The position numbers and the translations under genes were made by a program. Shown in pieces: positions 6,387 to 13,151 of a DNA stretch of 18,309 nucleotides (the first letter of the stretch is position 1; each line of letters starts with the position of its first letter). The notes under the pieces were generated by a model. That model saw only the letters and a list, made by a program, of their open reading frames with translations, was not told the DNA's origin and searched no databases. The stretch is taken from NCBI GenBank assembly GCA_964535315.1, contig CAZHTS010000090.1:1-18309 (forward strand), written 5' to 3'. The DNA is from CAZHTS01 sp964535315 (GTDB lineage: Bacteria; Chloroflexota; Anaerolineae; Anaerolineales; Anaerolineaceae).

Positions 6387-6418
6387 GAGTGCCGGGGACG
6401 CCGACCCCGGCACTCTTT
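6387..6418 (+). terminator. Intrinsic terminator after the nucleotidyltransferase gene
   Basis: An 11-bp perfect GC-rich stem (GAGTGCCGGGG / CCCCGGCACTC, loop ACGCCGA) followed by TTTAA lies 12 nt past the stop codon. The T run is short, but the stem is very stable. Confidence 0.8.
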
Positions 6419-6490
6419 AAGGAGGAGAAGAAGAGAAGTCGCCCTTTGACTATTATCTTATCAGGCGGCCCTCTTCATTACTTGACGCAT

Positions 6491-6534
6491 AACCTACGCT
6501 TACCCTACGCTCACCTTACAACTACATTACAGAC
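6491..6534. repeat. Four 11-bp phased direct repeats
   Basis: Four consecutive 11-mers are related: AACCTACGCTT, ACCCTACGCTC, ACCTTACAACT, ACATTACAGAC. The shared core is AC-C/A-C/T-TAC. One repeat per helical turn is the arrangement recognised by OmpR/PhoB-type response regulators, but no promoter or gene that it would serve is evident. It sits in the 143 nt between the terminator and the 3' end of the binding-protein gene, where I see nothing else. Confidence 0.45.
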
Positions 6535-6561
6535 CCTAAAGGTTGGGTTTGAGTGGTGTTT

Positions 6562-8097
6562 TCAGGGCGTCAGGCCGGTCGCCTCGATGAGATATTTTTC
6601 CAGTTCCGCCAGCATGGCTTCGGCGTCGCCCTGATTATCCAGCACATGGGCGATGGTCTGGCTGTAGGCTTCGGAGACGACGGGGTAATTTTTGCCGCTG
6701 ATCGCCACCGGGCGGGCAATGGCCGAGTTTTCCAGGACGTTCTGTACGGTGGAGAAGTAAGGGAATTTAACGTTGGCCTCACCGCCGAAGCCGTCCGGGC
6801 GGGTGGGCACCATACCGGCGCTCCGGGCGCGGTAGCGCTGCGCCTCGGCGCTGGTGAGATAACGGACCAGCGCGATGGCGGGCTGTGGGTAGCGGGTGTT
6901 CCTGGCGATGGCCAGATAACTACCGCTGATGGTGCTGACGCTGCCGGATTCGCCGCCGGGCAGCGGGGCGACATTATAAAGACCGTAGATGGGGCTTTCG
7001 GGGGTGGCGCTCAAGCGGTAGGCCAGGACATTATTGCGCATAAAGGCGGCGTCGCCTTTATTCCAGATTTCGTAAATGGCCACCTCATTATAGGTGATGG
7101 TGCCGGAGGGCGAGATGGTATTGATCCAATCGTGCGCCCGTTTGAGCGCTTTGACGGCCTGCGGGTTGTTGACGCTGATTTTGCCGTCGCTTTCGATGAT
7201 GCGCCCGCCGCCCTGCGAGGCTTGAAATTCCAGGGCGGTCATGGTCAGACCCTCACCGACCTGACCGTTCCAGACGAAACCGGAAAACTCGGCGTTGCCC
7301 TGTTCGCGCTCCCCCTGCTGGATGGCCTGGGCCATTTTTTCCAGTTCGTCCCAGGTCTTGGGTGGGTCGGTGAAGCCGTATTTTCCCAGGAGATCGAGAC
7401 GGTAGTACAACAACCCCAGATTGGCGCTGTAGGGCATGGCCACCAGCCGGTCGTTGACGCGCGCAGCGTCGACCATGACCGGGTAATGCGGGCCGAGTTG
7501 TTCTTCGGCGTCGCTCAGGTCGTAGAGATCATCGGACAGGACGCCGATCCAGGCCATATCGATCTGGTAGACATCGATCTCGTCTGAACCCGAGGCGAGC
7601 AGATCGCTTTCCTGGGTGTACATTTTTTCCAGGGGCCAATCGCCGGGCACCACTTCGACCTGGATGCCGGTGTCTTTGGTGAACGTTTCGGCCAGAACGC
7701 GGTCGGCCTCGTATTCCGGGGTGTCTTTGGCCATGCTCAACAGCCGGATGGTCACCGGTTGGACGACGGTGCCCCCGCCTGCGGGCGTTTCAATCGGTTC
7801 TGGGGTGGGCATTTCGGCCAGCAGGGTGGCCTCTTCGGCAGCGGTGGGTTCCAGCGCCGGCGTGTTTTTGTTGGCCTGTTTGTTAGAGCCGTTACCTGCG
7901 AAGAACAGGGCGCCGCTGGCTGACGAGGTAACGCAGCCGAGGACGTCCAGGAGGATGAGGGCGATGACGGCAATCCGGGTACACGACGAGGTCTGGGAGG
8001 GAGCGTCGCGTTTCTGCATTCCGATCAGCACGATGCCGGCTGCTCCGGTCAGCAGCCCCCAGGTGAACAATCCAAAAAAGAGCAGGCTCTGGTTCAT
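6562..8097 (-). CDS. Membrane-anchored family 1 extracellular solute-binding protein
   Basis: A 511-aa protein with a sugar ABC-transporter binding domain. After the anchor, VTIRLLSMAKDTPEYEADRVLAET begins the mature fold, with the typical IDVYQIDMAWIGVLSDDLYDLS, the hinge AMPYSANLGLLYYRLDLL, TWDELEKMAQAI, and a C-terminal half resembling maltose/trehalose-binding proteins. Unusually, it opens with two hydrophobic segments (about 4-26 and 42-68) instead of one signal peptide. A Pro/Thr/Glu-rich linker (about 79-113) follows. The VLGC at 52-55 is only a poor lipobox because of Leu at -2. The ATG at 8097 is the first methionine, though its ribosome binding site (AGAAG, 11 nt away) is weak; an earlier TTG at 8139 has none. 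No permease or ATPase is adjacent. It follows the coiled-coil gene by 72 nt, probably in one operon. Confidence 0.86.
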   Translation of the reverse strand: MNQSLLFFGLFTWGLLTGAAGIVLIGMQKRDAPSQTSSCTRIAVIALILLDVLGCVTSSASGALFFAGNGSNKQANKNTPALEPTAAEEATLLAEMPTPEPIETPAGGGTVVQPVTIRLLSMAKDTPEYEADRVLAETFTKDTGIQVEVVPGDWPLEKMYTQESDLLASGSDEIDVYQIDMAWIGVLSDDLYDLSDAEEQLGPHYPVMVDAARVNDRLVAMPYSANLGLLYYRLDLLGKYGFTDPPKTWDELEKMAQAIQQGEREQGNAEFSGFVWNGQVGEGLTMTALEFQASQGGGRIIESDGKISVNNPQAVKALKRAHDWINTISPSGTITYNEVAIYEIWNKGDAAFMRNNVLAYRLSATPESPIYGLYNVAPLPGGESGSVSTISGSYLAIARNTRYPQPAIALVRYLTSAEAQRYRARSAGMVPTRPDGFGGEANVKFPYFSTVQNVLENSAIARPVAISGKNYPVVSEAYSQTIAHVLDNQGDAEAMLAELEKYLIEATGLTP

Positions 8098-8169
8098 GGG
8101 TGTGTGATCTTCTCTCCCTGAGTTTTGGATGTGATGCAAAAGGGGGGCAGGCAGCGGGCAGATGCGCGC

Positions 8170-8430
8170 TCAGCGCGGCCCCAGGGTGTACAGCCGGGCG
8201 CTGGCCATCTGTTGCGCGGCAATGGCCTGGCTTTGGGCAATCTGCAACTCGACGATTCGCTGGCGCTTGAGCTCGCACTCGGTCTGGGCGCGGGCCAGGT
8301 CGGCTTCGGCGGCAGCCAGGGCGGTCATGGCGGCGCCGAGTTCTTCGGTAATCTGGTTGAGTTGGGCGTTGGCCTGCTGGATTTCAATCTGGATTTGCTG
8401 ATACCCGGCATCGAAAGATGGCAACGACAT
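8170..8430 (-). CDS. Small coiled-coil protein, function unknown
   Basis: An 86-aa protein that is almost entirely one amphipathic helix: QIQIEIQQANAQLNQITEEL and then AALAAAEADLARAQTECELK lead on to a Gln/Ala/Arg-rich tail with heptad spacing, and there are no Pro or Gly breaks across residues 12-75 except one Gly. It probably dimerises or oligomerises. It has no membrane segment or signal peptide. I do not recognise a family. The start ATG at 8430 has a perfect AGGAGG seven bases upstream, and a good promoter lies just beyond, so the gene is real. It is first in a unit with the solute-binding protein and divergent from the MalT-like regulator. Confidence 0.75.
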   Translation of the reverse strand: MSLPSFDAGYQQIQIEIQQANAQLNQITEELGAAMTALAAAEADLARAQTECELKRQRIVELQIAQSQAIAAQQMASARLYTLGPR

Positions 8431-8466
8431 AAGCGACCTCCTGAAGGGCGCGTACGTGATAGAGTC

Positions 8467-8495
8467 ATTATAGCGTTTTCCGGCCCGAATACCAA
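8467..8495 (-). promoter_or_regulatory. Sigma-70-type promoter for the coiled-coil/binding-protein operon
   Basis: On the minus strand, TTGGTA (8495-8490), a 17-bp spacer and TATAAT (8472-8467) form a good housekeeping promoter. The expected start is near 8460, giving a leader of about 30 nt with AGGAGG. Confidence 0.7.
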
Positions 8496-8512
8496 CCGAA
8501 AGGCAGCTGTAT

Positions 8513-8518
8513 TATAAT
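8513..8518 (+). promoter_or_regulatory. -10 element for the MalT-like regulator
   Basis: TATAAT ends only 10 nt before the ATG at 8529, and there is no Shine-Dalgarno sequence between them. The transcript would begin about 4 nt before, or at, the start codon. No clear -35 is seen; the matching region overlaps the -35 of the divergent promoter. Confidence 0.55.
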
Positions 8519-8528
8519 TTAAAACGAT

Positions 8529-11252
8529 ATGGTCACGATCCCCATTCTGGCGACCAAATTGTATATCCCGCCACCGCGCACCGAGCGGGTGTCACGCCCG
8601 CAGTTGGTGCGGCGCCTCGACCTGTTGCTGGCTCCAGGGGCGCGCCTGGCGCTGCTGGCGGCGCCGGCCGGCTTTGGCAAGACGACCCTGCTGGGGGAAT
8701 GGATTGCGGCTCATTCGGCGGCAACGGGTCGGCGCGGGGTTTGTTTTTGCTGGCTTTCGCTGGACGAGCGCGACGACGACCCGGGCCGTTTTTTGACGTA
8801 TGTGCTGGCGGCCATCCAGACCGTCGACCCGAACCTGGGTGCAACGGCGGCGGTGTTGTTGGAGATGCCGGTCAGCGCCGAGTTTGCCAACCCGCTCGAG
8901 GCGGCCTGGCTGGCGTTGATCAACGATCTGGCTGCCATCTCCTATACCCTGGTGGTGGTGTTGGACGACTGTCACCGCATTGCGGCCAACGAGGTGCAAT
9001 CTGCGCTGGGCTTCTGGCTGGAACACTTACCGCCGCAGGTGCGCCTGGTGTTGTCCACCCGCTCCGATCCGCCGCTGGCGCTGGCGCGCCTGCGGGCGCG
9101 CAACCAGATGGTGGAACTACGCGCCGCCGACCTGCGTTTTGACCAGGGTGAAGCCGACCATTTTCTGCGCCAGGTGATGGGGCTGGAACTGGCCCCCGCT
9201 GATGTGCACTCGTTGGAAGCGCGCACGGATGGCTGGATCGCCGGGCTGCAACTGGCGGCGCTTTCGCTGCGTGGCCGCAGCGACGTAGCCGCCTTCATCG
9301 CCGATTTCACCGGCAGCAACCGTTACGTCGTCGATTATCTGGTCGAGGAGGTGCTGCGGCGCCAGTCGCCCGTGGTGCAGCGCTTCCTGTTGTGCACTTC
9401 AATCCTCGAGCGATTGAACCCGGCGTTGTGCGACGCCCTGACCGGCGGGACAGATGGCGTGCAGATGCTTGAAACGCTCGAACAGGCCAATCTGTATCTC
9501 GAGCCGTTGGATGAGGAACGTAACTGGTACCGCTATCATCATCTGTTCGCCGAATTCCTGCGCAGCCGTTTGCAACGGGCCGCGGCCACGGGGGAACTGG
9601 CGGAGAGTGTGACGGCGCTGCACCGGCGCGCCTGCCTGTGGTACGAGAGTCATGGGTTGGCGCCGGATGCGATCGAGCACGCCTTGCACGCCCAGGATTA
9701 CGAACGCGCTGTGCGCCTGATCGAGAGCGAAGAACAACGTGTGTTGATGCCGGGCGATACCCGCCTGGTGATGGCCTGGCTGCGTCTGCTGCCGGAAGAG
9801 ATTATTCGCTCCCGGGCGAGACTGTGCCTGGTGCGCGCCTGGTCGTTGTTCACGGCCGGCGAACTGGACGAGGCGCGCAGCTGGTGCCAGCAGGCGCGCC
9901 ACCTGGCGAGCGACGACGAGCAGCAGCTGCACGCTGAGGCGGGGATGATCGCGGCGTTAATTGCTGTGTTACAGGGGCGCCTGCCGGAGGCTTTGCAGAT
10001 TTCACGTCAGGCGCTGGCAGTTCTGACGGCGCGCAATAGGCCGCTGTACGCCATGACGTACCTGGTGTTTGGCCTGGCGCACGAGATGTCGGGCGATTTG
10101 CCCGGCGCCGAGAAAGCCTATCTGGAGGCGTGTGCCAGCAGCGACGAAGTGGGCAACCCGCTCATTGCCCTGACGGCGCTCAGCCAGCTGCTGGATTTGC
10201 GTCTGTTGCAGGCCCGGCTGCACGAGGCGCGGGCCTGTTTCGACCGGGCAGCGGGGTATTTCGCGTCACCGGGCAAGCAGTTCCCGGTGGCCAGTGTGAT
10301 CTACGACCGCATGGGGCGCCTGTTGTACGAATGGAACGACCTGGAGCAGGCGGCTTTCTACCTGGCGGCGGCGGTGGAGTTGGGGCTGCAATGGGAGAGC
10401 GCCGACATTTTTACCAGCGCTTCAACTTATCTGGCGATGGTCAAGCACGCTCAGGGCGACGGGCAAGGGACGGGCGAATTGATGCGCCAGGCAGAGCAGG
10501 CCCTGCGTAAACGGATGGTTTCGCCGGCCACGGTTGAGGTGGCGCGTTTGCAACTGGCGCGCCTGCACCTGTTGCGGGGTAACCTGGCAGCAGCGGGACG
10601 TTGGGCCCGCGATTGCCAGCAGCGCTCGGCGGCGGTGATGGCCGCCCTGCGTGAGATGGAGGGCGTTATGCTGGCCAGGGTGGCGCTTGCTCAGGGCGAT
10701 CCGGCCGCAGCGTTGGCGGTGCTGACCCCCTGCCTGGAGACGGCCGAGACGGGGGGGCGGGTGGCCCTGGTGATCGAACTGCTGACCATCCAGGCGCTGG
10801 CTCACCGCGCCGCCGGCGCAGAAGCCGAAGCGCTGGCCGCGCTGGAAAGAGCGCTGGCGCTGGCGCAGCCGGAAGGCTATGTGCGCATGTTTGTCGATGA
10901 GGGGCCGCTCCTGGCCGAACTGCTCTACCGCTTGCAGGGGCATGCGACCCTGGCGGATTACGTCAGCCGGCTGTTGGCGATTTGCGAAGGGCGCAGCGAC
11001 GAACGCAGCCGGCGCGGCGAGGTCTCCTTGCCGGTCAGCGCCTGCCCGGTGCAACTGGTCGAGCCGTTGAGCGAGCGCGAACTACAGGTGCTGCGCCTGA
11101 TCGCCGCCGGGTTGTCTAACCAGGAGATCGCCGGGCGGCTGGTGGTGACGGTCAGCACGGTCAAGACCCACATCAACAACATTTACAGCAAGATGGGCGT
11201 GCAGAACCGCATCCAGGCGGTGAGCTGCGCCCGCGCCCTGGATTGGTTGTAA
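8529..11252 (+). CDS. MalT-like LuxR-family transcription regulator (LAL/STAND ATPase)
   Basis: A 907-aa regulator with the MalT plan. The N-terminal STAND ATPase has Walker A APAGFGKTT (residues 45-53) and Walker B LVVVLDDCH (about 141-149). A winged-helix and long helical TPR-like sensor region covers about 350-830. A C-terminal LuxR helix-turn-helix is at about 846-898 (SERELQVLRLIAAGLSNQEI, then STVKTHINNIYSKMGVQNR). MalT-type proteins bind ATP and an inducer, form multimers and activate promoters, classically of sugar-uptake genes. It is divergent from the solute-binding-protein operon, so local control of that operon is a reasonable guess. The ATG 8529 has no ribosome binding site and lies 10 nt from a TATAAT, suggesting a leaderless message. 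The inducer is unknown. Confidence 0.92.
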   Translation: MVTIPILATKLYIPPPRTERVSRPQLVRRLDLLLAPGARLALLAAPAGFGKTTLLGEWIAAHSAATGRRGVCFCWLSLDERDDDPGRFLTYVLAAIQTVDPNLGATAAVLLEMPVSAEFANPLEAAWLALINDLAAISYTLVVVLDDCHRIAANEVQSALGFWLEHLPPQVRLVLSTRSDPPLALARLRARNQMVELRAADLRFDQGEADHFLRQVMGLELAPADVHSLEARTDGWIAGLQLAALSLRGRSDVAAFIADFTGSNRYVVDYLVEEVLRRQSPVVQRFLLCTSILERLNPALCDALTGGTDGVQMLETLEQANLYLEPLDEERNWYRYHHLFAEFLRSRLQRAAATGELAESVTALHRRACLWYESHGLAPDAIEHALHAQDYERAVRLIESEEQRVLMPGDTRLVMAWLRLLPEEIIRSRARLCLVRAWSLFTAGELDEARSWCQQARHLASDDEQQLHAEAGMIAALIAVLQGRLPEALQISRQALAVLTARNRPLYAMTYLVFGLAHEMSGDLPGAEKAYLEACASSDEVGNPLIALTALSQLLDLRLLQARLHEARACFDRAAGYFASPGKQFPVASVIYDRMGRLLYEWNDLEQAAFYLAAAVELGLQWESADIFTSASTYLAMVKHAQGDGQGTGELMRQAEQALRKRMVSPATVEVARLQLARLHLLRGNLAAAGRWARDCQQRSAAVMAALREMEGVMLARVALAQGDPAAALAVLTPCLETAETGGRVALVIELLTIQALAHRAAGAEAEALAALERALALAQPEGYVRMFVDEGPLLAELLYRLQGHATLADYVSRLLAICEGRSDERSRRGEVSLPVSACPVQLVEPLSERELQVLRLIAAGLSNQEIAGRLVVTVSTVKTHINNIYSKMGVQNRIQAVSCARALDWL

Positions 11253-11459
11253 AGGCGCCGTCTGTTATCGACGCCGGGCGCAGGCCGCCGCGGCGATTTT
11301 GACGCGCCTGGAAAAAATCCTCTCACCCTCCACCGTCTAAATCCATCCTTTGGTTGATCTTTCTCCACCGGGGCGGCAGGTATGCTGGTATCGATGCCGG
11401 CGGCGACGGATGTCCGGCGCCGGAAAAAATCGAGACTTTTGCAAACCGCGAGGTAGGTT
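11253..11459. other. Intergenic leader before the radical SAM gene
   Basis: These 207 nt hold GC-rich imperfect hairpins just after the regulator's stop (GCGCCGTC with GACG and GGCGC) that may weakly terminate it, and a CCGGCGCCGG palindrome followed by six A near 11415. I see no clear promoter; a TTGATC at 11354 has no well-spaced -10. I cannot match it to a known riboswitch. Confidence 0.4.
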
Positions 11460-12530
11460 ATGTTCGATCCAAGTTTGAAGCCCAACAAAGTTTACTTTGA
11501 GGTGACCAACGCCTGTAATTTTCACTGCGATTTCTGCCCGATTGGTTTTTCGCAGCGCCCGAAGCAGCACATGCCGCAGGCGCTGTATCAGAAGGGCATC
11601 GATGAGATTGCCGCCGAAGGGATCACCGATACGGTCGGTTTCCACGTCCTGGGGGAGCCGCTGCTTTACCCGCACATTGACGCGGCCATCGGCTATGCGC
11701 GCCAGCGCGGCCTGCGCACCGAATTGACCACCAATGGTTCGCTGTTGACCGGGGAGCGCGTGCAGCGTCTGATCGCCAGCGGGCTGGATTTGCTCTCCGT
11801 CTCGGTGCAGGTGTTGAGCGCCGCTGAACACGATGGGCGTACCGCCGCCCTGACATTTGAGCAGTATTACGCCCGGGTGATGAACGCCGTTCATTTGATC
11901 CGCAGTTCGGGTTCGCCGATGGAGGTGGTGTTGTGTTACATGGATACTTCGTCGCACAAATATTTTGACGTGGACGAAGCGATGCGTAAGCATTGGGATC
12001 GGCGTCTCGACCGCCAGTCGCTGGCGGCCTACCTGCTGGATGTGTGCGTCGCCGCCGGCAAACAGATTTCGCTGGAGGAGGTGCGCAGCCGGCTGGGGCG
12101 TCTCACTCTGAACACGCCGCAACTGGTGCAGGTGGACGAGCGCACTCAGGTGTACGTACAGCAGTTTGCCGATTGGGGCAATGCCTTTACCAGCGGCAAG
12201 GTCTACCCGGCGCACCTGGGGTTTTGCGGGTACGCCTTGCAAAACGTCGGCGTGTTGAGCAACGGCCAGGTGACGATCTGCTGCCCGGATTACGACGGCA
12301 AGACCGCCCTGGGCAATCTGCAGCAGCAGTCGCTGGCGCAGCTGTTGAGCGGCGAGCAGGCGCAGGCCATTCGCGCCGGGATGAAGCGCTTGAGCCTGAC
12401 GCACCCCTATTGCCAGCGATGTTTTGGCGGCGCCAATCCGTTCAAGGCGGTGATGAAAGGCCTGATCAGCGTCTATCTGTTCAAGTGGGCGGCCTTCCGC
12501 CCGGCCCGGGTGCAGAGCGTGGTGCTGTGA
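11460..12530 (+). CDS. Radical SAM/SPASM domain protein
   Basis: A 356-aa iron-sulfur enzyme. The radical SAM motif CNFHCDFC (C19, C23, C26) follows YFEVTNA and binds the [4Fe-4S] cluster that cleaves S-adenosylmethionine. FHVLGEPLLYP (61-71) is the usual GGEP-like SAM-binding turn, and ELTTNGSLL (88-96) follows. The C-terminal part holds SPASM-type cysteines: C256 (GFCG), C274/C275 before PDYDG, and C318/C321 (HPYCQRCFGG), which probably bind auxiliary clusters. SPASM enzymes often modify peptides or proteins, but many have other substrates, so the substrate is unknown here. The ATG at 11460 follows GAGGTAGGTT. The 71-aa gene begins 10 nt after the stop and the 23-aa micro-ORF one base after that, which makes both candidates for partners. 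Confidence 0.88.
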   Translation: MFDPSLKPNKVYFEVTNACNFHCDFCPIGFSQRPKQHMPQALYQKGIDEIAAEGITDTVGFHVLGEPLLYPHIDAAIGYARQRGLRTELTTNGSLLTGERVQRLIASGLDLLSVSVQVLSAAEHDGRTAALTFEQYYARVMNAVHLIRSSGSPMEVVLCYMDTSSHKYFDVDEAMRKHWDRRLDRQSLAAYLLDVCVAAGKQISLEEVRSRLGRLTLNTPQLVQVDERTQVYVQQFADWGNAFTSGKVYPAHLGFCGYALQNVGVLSNGQVTICCPDYDGKTALGNLQQQSLAQLLSGEQAQAIRAGMKRLSLTHPYCQRCFGGANPFKAVMKGLISVYLFKWAAFRPARVQSVVL

Positions 12531-12540
12531 CGGCGGCGAA

Positions 12541-12756
12541 ATGTTCTGGCAGATCCGTATCCAGGGACATTTGTCGGAGCAGTGGCAGGGCTGGTTTGCC
12601 GGGATGCGGCTGGAGAACCAGGCGGACGGCAGCGCCCTGCTGCTGGGGACGCTGCCGGATCAGGCGGCGTTGTACGGGGTGATCAATCATCTGCGCGACA
12701 CCGGGCTGACGTTGATCTCGGTCGCCTGTTTTCCTGAGACTGAAAAAGGGAGTTGA
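12541..12756 (+). CDS. Conserved-looking 71-aa protein of unknown function
   Basis: A compact 71-aa protein: MFWQIRIQGHLSEQWQGWF at the start, ENQADGSALLLGTLPDQAALYG in the middle, and LTLISVACFPE at the end. It alternates predicted beta segments and one helix (QAALYGVINHLRDTG), like a small ferredoxin-like alpha/beta fold, with no signal peptide. I recall similar unnamed proteins in Chloroflexota genomes but cannot give a family. It starts 10 nt after the radical SAM stop, has only a weak site (GGCGGCGAA) before its ATG, and ends one base before the next small ORF. This suggests coupled expression. A role as a partner of the radical SAM enzyme is only a guess. Confidence 0.75.
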   Translation: MFWQIRIQGHLSEQWQGWFAGMRLENQADGSALLLGTLPDQAALYGVINHLRDTGLTLISVACFPETEKGS

Positions 12757-12757
12757 G

Positions 12758-12829
12758 ATGAAGATGGAATTCTGGCATCGTTTTTGGGATGGGGTGTTGA
12801 CGATTCTGTTTTGGATGCGCAAGATGTAG
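12758..12829 (+). CDS. 23-aa micro-ORF with a strong ribosome binding site
   Basis: The peptide is MKMEFWHRFWDGVLTILFWMRKM. It has basic ends around a hydrophobic, Trp/Phe-rich core (four Phe and Trp pairs in 23 residues), so it could lie on or span a membrane as a short helix. GGGAG stands about 5-6 nt before the ATG, which begins one base after the preceding stop. That placement and site make translation likely. It has no cysteine or classic leader/core boundary, so it is not an obvious RiPP precursor. The last 10 bases (CAAGATGTAG) recur after the N run at 12975, probably an assembly overlap. Role unknown; possibilities are a membrane microprotein or a substrate for the upstream enzyme. 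Confidence 0.55.
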   Translation: MKMEFWHRFWDGVLTILFWMRKM

Positions 12830-12874
12830 TTCGGCGAAAGGCTTAAACGCAGCGGCGCAGTGTTTTGAAGGGGG

Positions 12875-12974
12875 NNNNNNNNNNNNNNNNNNNNNNNNNN
12901 NNNNNNNNNNNNNNNNNNNNNNNNNNNNNNNNNNNNNNNNNNNNNNNNNNNNNNNNNNNNNNNNNNNNNNNNNN
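12875..12974. other. Assembly gap (100 N)
   Basis: Exactly 100 N. The 55 nt before it (12820-12874) and after it (12975-13029) are identical, so the contig ends overlap and the true gap length could be zero or negative. Confidence 0.95.
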
Positions 12975-12987
12975 CAAGATGTAGTTC

Positions 12988-13033
12988 GGCGAAAGGCTTA
13001 AACGCAGCGGCGCAGTGTTTTGAAGGGGGGCGC
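12988..13033. repeat. Interspersed repeat, copy A
   Basis: It begins GGCGAAAGGCTTAAACGC and ends GTTTTGAAGGGGGGCGC. AAACGC and GTGTTT can pair (one G-T), giving a hairpin around AGCGGCGCA. The same sequence, truncated, precedes the N run at 12833-12874. Confidence 0.6.
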
Positions 13034-13072
13034 CGTGCTGCCGGCCTGGCGTGGGTGGGGCTGGGAATGGCC

Positions 13073-13124
13073 GGCGAAAGGCTTAACGCAAAGGGGCAAG
13101 GGCGCGATGTTTTGAAGGGGGCGC
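13073..13124. repeat. Interspersed repeat, copy B
   Basis: A diverged copy of the element at 12988: GGCGAAAGGCTTAACGC, a different middle, then GATGTTTTGAAGGGGGCGCG. Shared ends with a variable middle suggest a REP-like element or tandem units. Confidence 0.55.
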
Positions 13125-13151
13125 GATGACGGCCCGGCGCAGGCATGCGCC

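Larger units (their letters stand above)
12830..13151. other. Intergenic region with repeats and an N run
   Basis: Between the micro-ORF and the TetR gene (convergent) lie the N run and at least two related repeat copies, at 12988-13033 and 13073-13124. Both contain GGCGAAAGGCTTAA-like and GTTTTGAAGGGGG-like words. I see no open frame that looks like a gene. Confidence 0.6.

Noticed and set aside
6553..7587. Gly/Asp-rich plus-strand frame opposite the solute-binding protein
   Set aside because: Its repetitive GDG-rich composition is the mirror of the codons on the other strand, and the minus-strand product is a recognisable binding protein.
11253..11459. Riboswitch or attenuator before the radical SAM gene
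   Set aside because: The leader is long enough, but I could not match any known riboswitch core, and the hairpins are imperfect and lack T runs.
12758..12829. Classic RiPP precursor
   Set aside because: There is no visible leader/core boundary, no Cys/Ser/Thr-rich core and only 23 residues. It is kept as a micro-ORF with unknown role, not called a precursor.
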